17,621 bases of DNA. Source: Limosilactobacillus pulli (GTDB taxonomy: Bacteria > Bacillota > Bacilli > Lactobacillales > Lactobacillaceae). The notes below the pieces were generated by a model. It made no database searches and was not told where the DNA came from. It saw only the letters and a program-made list of their open reading frames with translations. Both the position numbers and the translations under genes were made by a program. The stretch lies in NCBI RefSeq assembly GCF_947381555.1, contig NZ_CANCWQ010000034.1, forward strand, positions 1 through 17,621, given 5' to 3'. Shown here piece by piece: positions 15,932 through 17,621 of the stretch (position 1 is its first letter; each line of letters opens with the position of its first letter).

Positions 15932-17281
15932 TTATGATGGCAAAACGTTTAAAACGTACAGCATCAAGATGAAGACGAACAGCAGCGTCCACATGATCCA
16001 GTTGATTTCTTTACGGCGACCAGCAACCGTCATCGTCAATGGGTAGATGATAAACCCAAATGCGATCCCGTAAGAAATGTTGTAGGTCAATGGCATGCCG
16101 GCAACCACCATGAAGGCAGGAAAGGCAATTTCAAAGTGAAGCCAATCAATGCCAGCCAAAGAACTTGCCATCAGCGAACCAACAATAATCAGAGCTGGTG
16201 CCGTAACCTGCGTCGTTACCACCGTCAAAAGTGGGCTGAACAACAGACTAAAGGCAAACAACACACCGACCGTCAAGGCAGTCAGACCAGTCCGGCCACC
16301 AACGGCAATTCCGGCAGATGATTCAACGTAGGCTGCCGTTGGCGTAGTCCCCATTACTGAACCCGTCAGCATTGAGATTGAATCAGCCATCAGTGCCTGA
16401 CCAATTCGCGGCATTCGGTCGTTTTTCATCAAACCAGCCTGTTGAGCTAAGCCCACCAGCGTTCCGGCTGTGTCAAAGAAGGCCACCAGCAAAAAGATCA
16501 AAACAACGGCCCACATCTGCGGCGTATTAACCTTGCCCAGGCTGGTCAGTGCCACGCCAAAAGTTGGCTTCATGGAAGGAGCTAACGAAATAATATGAGC
16601 AGGCATCTTAATCAGGCCCGTAAACAAGCCCAGCAGCGTTGTCAGAATCATCCCGATAAAGATTGATCCAGGAACCCGTTTAGCCATCAATAGTGCGATT
16701 GCCAAAACCCCAAAGATCGTCAGCCAAGTCGTTGGTACCGTCAATGAACCCAATTGAACCAATGAGCTCTTGCTTGCGACAACCAGGCCACCGCCTTGCA
16801 GACCGACAAAAGCGATGAACAAACCGATCCCAGCGGCAATTGCCAGCTTCAAATCATGCGGAATCGCGTTGATAACAGCTTCGCGGACCTTCATCAACGA
16901 TAAAATCGTAAAGATCACGGAAGCAACGAAAACCCCAGCCATCGCCGTCTGCCATGAGATACCCATCGCCAAAACGACTGAGTATGTAAAGAACGCGTTA
17001 TCACCAAGACCAGGCGCAATGGCAATCGGATAGTTGGCCAAAAAAGCCATCAATAAACATCCAATAATTGCAGATAATGCCGTTGCCGTAAAGACCGCGC
17101 CCTTGTTCATGCCCGCAATTCCCAAAACGCTTGGGTTGACAAACAAAATGTAGGCCATTGAGACAAACGTCGTCAGACCCGCGAGCAGCTCACGCTTGAT
17201 CGTCGTGCCCTGCTCGCTTAAATGAAACCATTTCTCTAAAATATTGGTAGAAGCAGGCGAGTTATTCGTGCTTTGACCCAT
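15932..17281 (-). CDS. NCS2-family purine permease (AzgA/PbuG type)
   Basis: This is a membrane transporter for nucleobases, probably adenine, guanine and/or hypoxanthine; the exact base cannot be read from sequence. The 449 residues hold about 12 or more hydrophobic helices. Family segments seen: TTFVSMAYILFVNP (37-50), AIAPGLGDNAFF (87-98), AFFDTAGTLVG (267-277) and GTTPTAAYVESSAGIAVGGRTG (311-332, with the TAAYVESS substrate-region motif). AGGAG lies ten bases before the ATG. A promoter with PurR-type boxes lies upstream and adenine deaminase downstream. Both support a purine role and purine-responsive expression. The alternative is a xanthine/uracil (UraA-type) permease, which the motifs do not favour. 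Confidence 0.95.
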   Translation of the reverse strand: MGQSTNNSPASTNILEKWFHLSEQGTTIKRELLAGLTTFVSMAYILFVNPSVLGIAGMNKGAVFTATALSAIIGCLLMAFLANYPIAIAPGLGDNAFFTYSVVLAMGISWQTAMAGVFVASVIFTILSLMKVREAVINAIPHDLKLAIAAGIGLFIAFVGLQGGGLVVASKSSLVQLGSLTVPTTWLTIFGVLAIALLMAKRVPGSIFIGMILTTLLGLFTGLIKMPAHIISLAPSMKPTFGVALTSLGKVNTPQMWAVVLIFLLVAFFDTAGTLVGLAQQAGLMKNDRMPRIGQALMADSISMLTGSVMGTTPTAAYVESSAGIAVGGRTGLTALTVGVLFAFSLLFSPLLTVVTTQVTAPALIIVGSLMASSLAGIDWLHFEIAFPAFMVVAGMPLTYNISYGIAFGFIIYPLTMTVAGRRKEINWIMWTLLFVFILMLYVLNVLPS

Positions 17282-17324
17282 TAAAATTCATCTCCTATGC
17301 ATTTAATCCAATAAACAAGATTTG

Positions 17325-17353
17325 ATTATGCAACAATTTTCGGATTTTTGCAA
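17325..17353 (-). promoter_or_regulatory. Promoter of the purine permease
   Basis: On the minus strand TTGCAA (17348-17353) and CATAAT (17325-17330) are separated by exactly 17 bases, giving a leader of about 37 bases. The leader is too short for a purine riboswitch. Thirteen of the 17 spacer bases (17335-17347) form a near-perfect PurBox. Confidence 0.75.
17335..17347 (-). promoter_or_regulatory. PurR-type box 1, in the promoter spacer
   Basis: The minus strand reads AAATCCGAAAATT, 12 of 13 matches to the lactococcal/streptococcal PurBox consensus AWWWCCGAACWWT (mismatch at the C after GAA). It lies between -35 and -10, where bound PurR would block polymerase. Confidence 0.55.
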
Positions 17354-17376
17354 TAGATTAAAACGATAAAATTGCG

Positions 17377-17389
17377 AATGTTCGCATCT
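17377..17389 (-). promoter_or_regulatory. PurR-type box 2
   Basis: The minus strand reads AGATGCGAACATT, 11 of 13 matches to AWWWCCGAACWWT. It is centred about 65 bases upstream of the expected transcription start, in the same orientation as boxes 1 and 3. It overlaps the palindrome GCGAATGTTCGC. Confidence 0.5.
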
Positions 17390-17427
17390 GATTTTTAAAT
17401 CGGCTTTTGTAAAAGGATTTAAATACG

Positions 17428-17440
17428 ATTGTTCGGAAAT
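17428..17440 (-). promoter_or_regulatory. PurR-type box 3, perfect consensus
   Basis: The minus strand reads ATTTCCGAACAAT, 13 of 13 matches to the PurBox consensus AWWWCCGAACWWT. It begins right after the T-run of the upstream terminator and is centred about 116 bases before the expected start of transcription. Confidence 0.75.
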
Positions 17441-17470
17441 AAAAAGCCAAGCCGTCAAGTTGCAGCCTGG
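17441..17470 (-). terminator. Terminator of the gene upstream of the permease
   Basis: On the minus strand CCAGGC (17465-17470) pairs with GCTTGG (17447-17452), six pairs with one G-T and a 12-base loop, followed by CTTTTTATTT. It lies upstream of the permease promoter, so it belongs to a gene outside the window. The rest of the gap (17471-17621) shows no gene. Confidence 0.6.
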
Positions 17471-17550
17471 TTCAACCTTAATTTAGATACGCTTTTTTTA
17501 AGAACATCAGTCACCCTAGCCAAGCAAAGATTCATTTTTTAGACTGAGTA

Positions 17551-17598
17551 TTTACAATCTAAGTGCAACAGATTTTAAAAAATAAACCCATAGCGGGT
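17551..17598. other. Intergenic end region with weak promoter and hairpin candidates
   Basis: On the plus strand TTTACA (17551-17556) and TTTAAA (17574-17579), 17 bases apart, could be a promoter pointing out of the window. On the minus strand ACCC-GCTAT-GGGT (17586-17598) followed by TTATTTTTT could be a weak terminator. The two readings overlap, and neither is strong. Confidence 0.25.
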
Positions 17599-17621
17599 AG
17601 AATATGTTTAACGACCAAATC

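Noticed and set aside
17281..17446. Purine riboswitch in front of the permease
   Set aside because: The leader from the promoter to the start is only about 37 bases and lacks the conserved three-way junction elements.
1..17621. Search for mobile elements, CRISPR arrays, tRNA or rRNA genes, toxin-antitoxin or defence systems
   Set aside because: No transposase, integrase, terminal inverted repeats, spaced repeats, cloverleaf or recognisable defence gene was seen. The only repeated elements are ordinary terminator hairpins and the PurBoxes.

Overview
This window is an ordinary chromosomal stretch of a Gram-positive, low-to-mid GC lactic acid bacterium. By protein sequence and gene order it is most likely a member of the Lactobacillaceae with fairly balanced base composition, for example a Limosilactobacillus. 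Genus is an inference and cannot be proved from the window. Evidence for the family is the strong AGGAGG-type ribosome binding sites, the run Obg - RNase Z - YqjQ-type dehydrogenase - RecJ - Apt, and the run trigger factor - ClpX - YsxC. Almost every gene is on the minus strand. The only convincing plus-strand gene is a 44-codon ORF at 10306-10440.

Reading in the direction of transcription (right to left): 17621-17282 is a long regulatory region with a terminator for an upstream gene, a sigma-A type promoter and three PurR-type boxes (one a perfect consensus match). It drives an NCS2 purine permease (15932-17281). After a hairpin terminator comes adenine deaminase (14101-15849). Next are trigger factor (12653-13966), ClpX (11188-12438) and the ribosome-assembly GTPase YsxC/EngB (10548-11132), each set off by a hairpin or its own promoter. 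UvrC (8352-10163) is divergent from the 44-codon ORF. Directly after uvrC a strong promoter starts the run obg (6972-8279), rnz (6009-6935), short-chain dehydrogenase (5164-5997), recJ (2788-5103) and apt (2256-2774), which ends in a strong bidirectional terminator at 2190-2228. The left end holds a two-gene unit: an unrecognised two-helix membrane protein (1401-2042) and a CynX/NimT-like MFS transporter (178-1389) broken by two in-frame stop codons.

Functionally the window mixes housekeeping modules: protein folding and quality control (tig, clpX), GTPases of ribosome assembly (ysxC, obg), DNA repair (uvrC, recJ), tRNA 3' processing (rnz) and purine salvage (permease, ade, apt). Adenine entering the cell could be deaminated by Ade or phosphoribosylated by Apt. 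I found no mobile element, CRISPR array, rRNA or tRNA gene. No new multi-gene system is evident. The points most worth checking are the triple PurBox region, the doubly interrupted transporter, the small charged protein, and palindromes lying on the obg and tig promoters.
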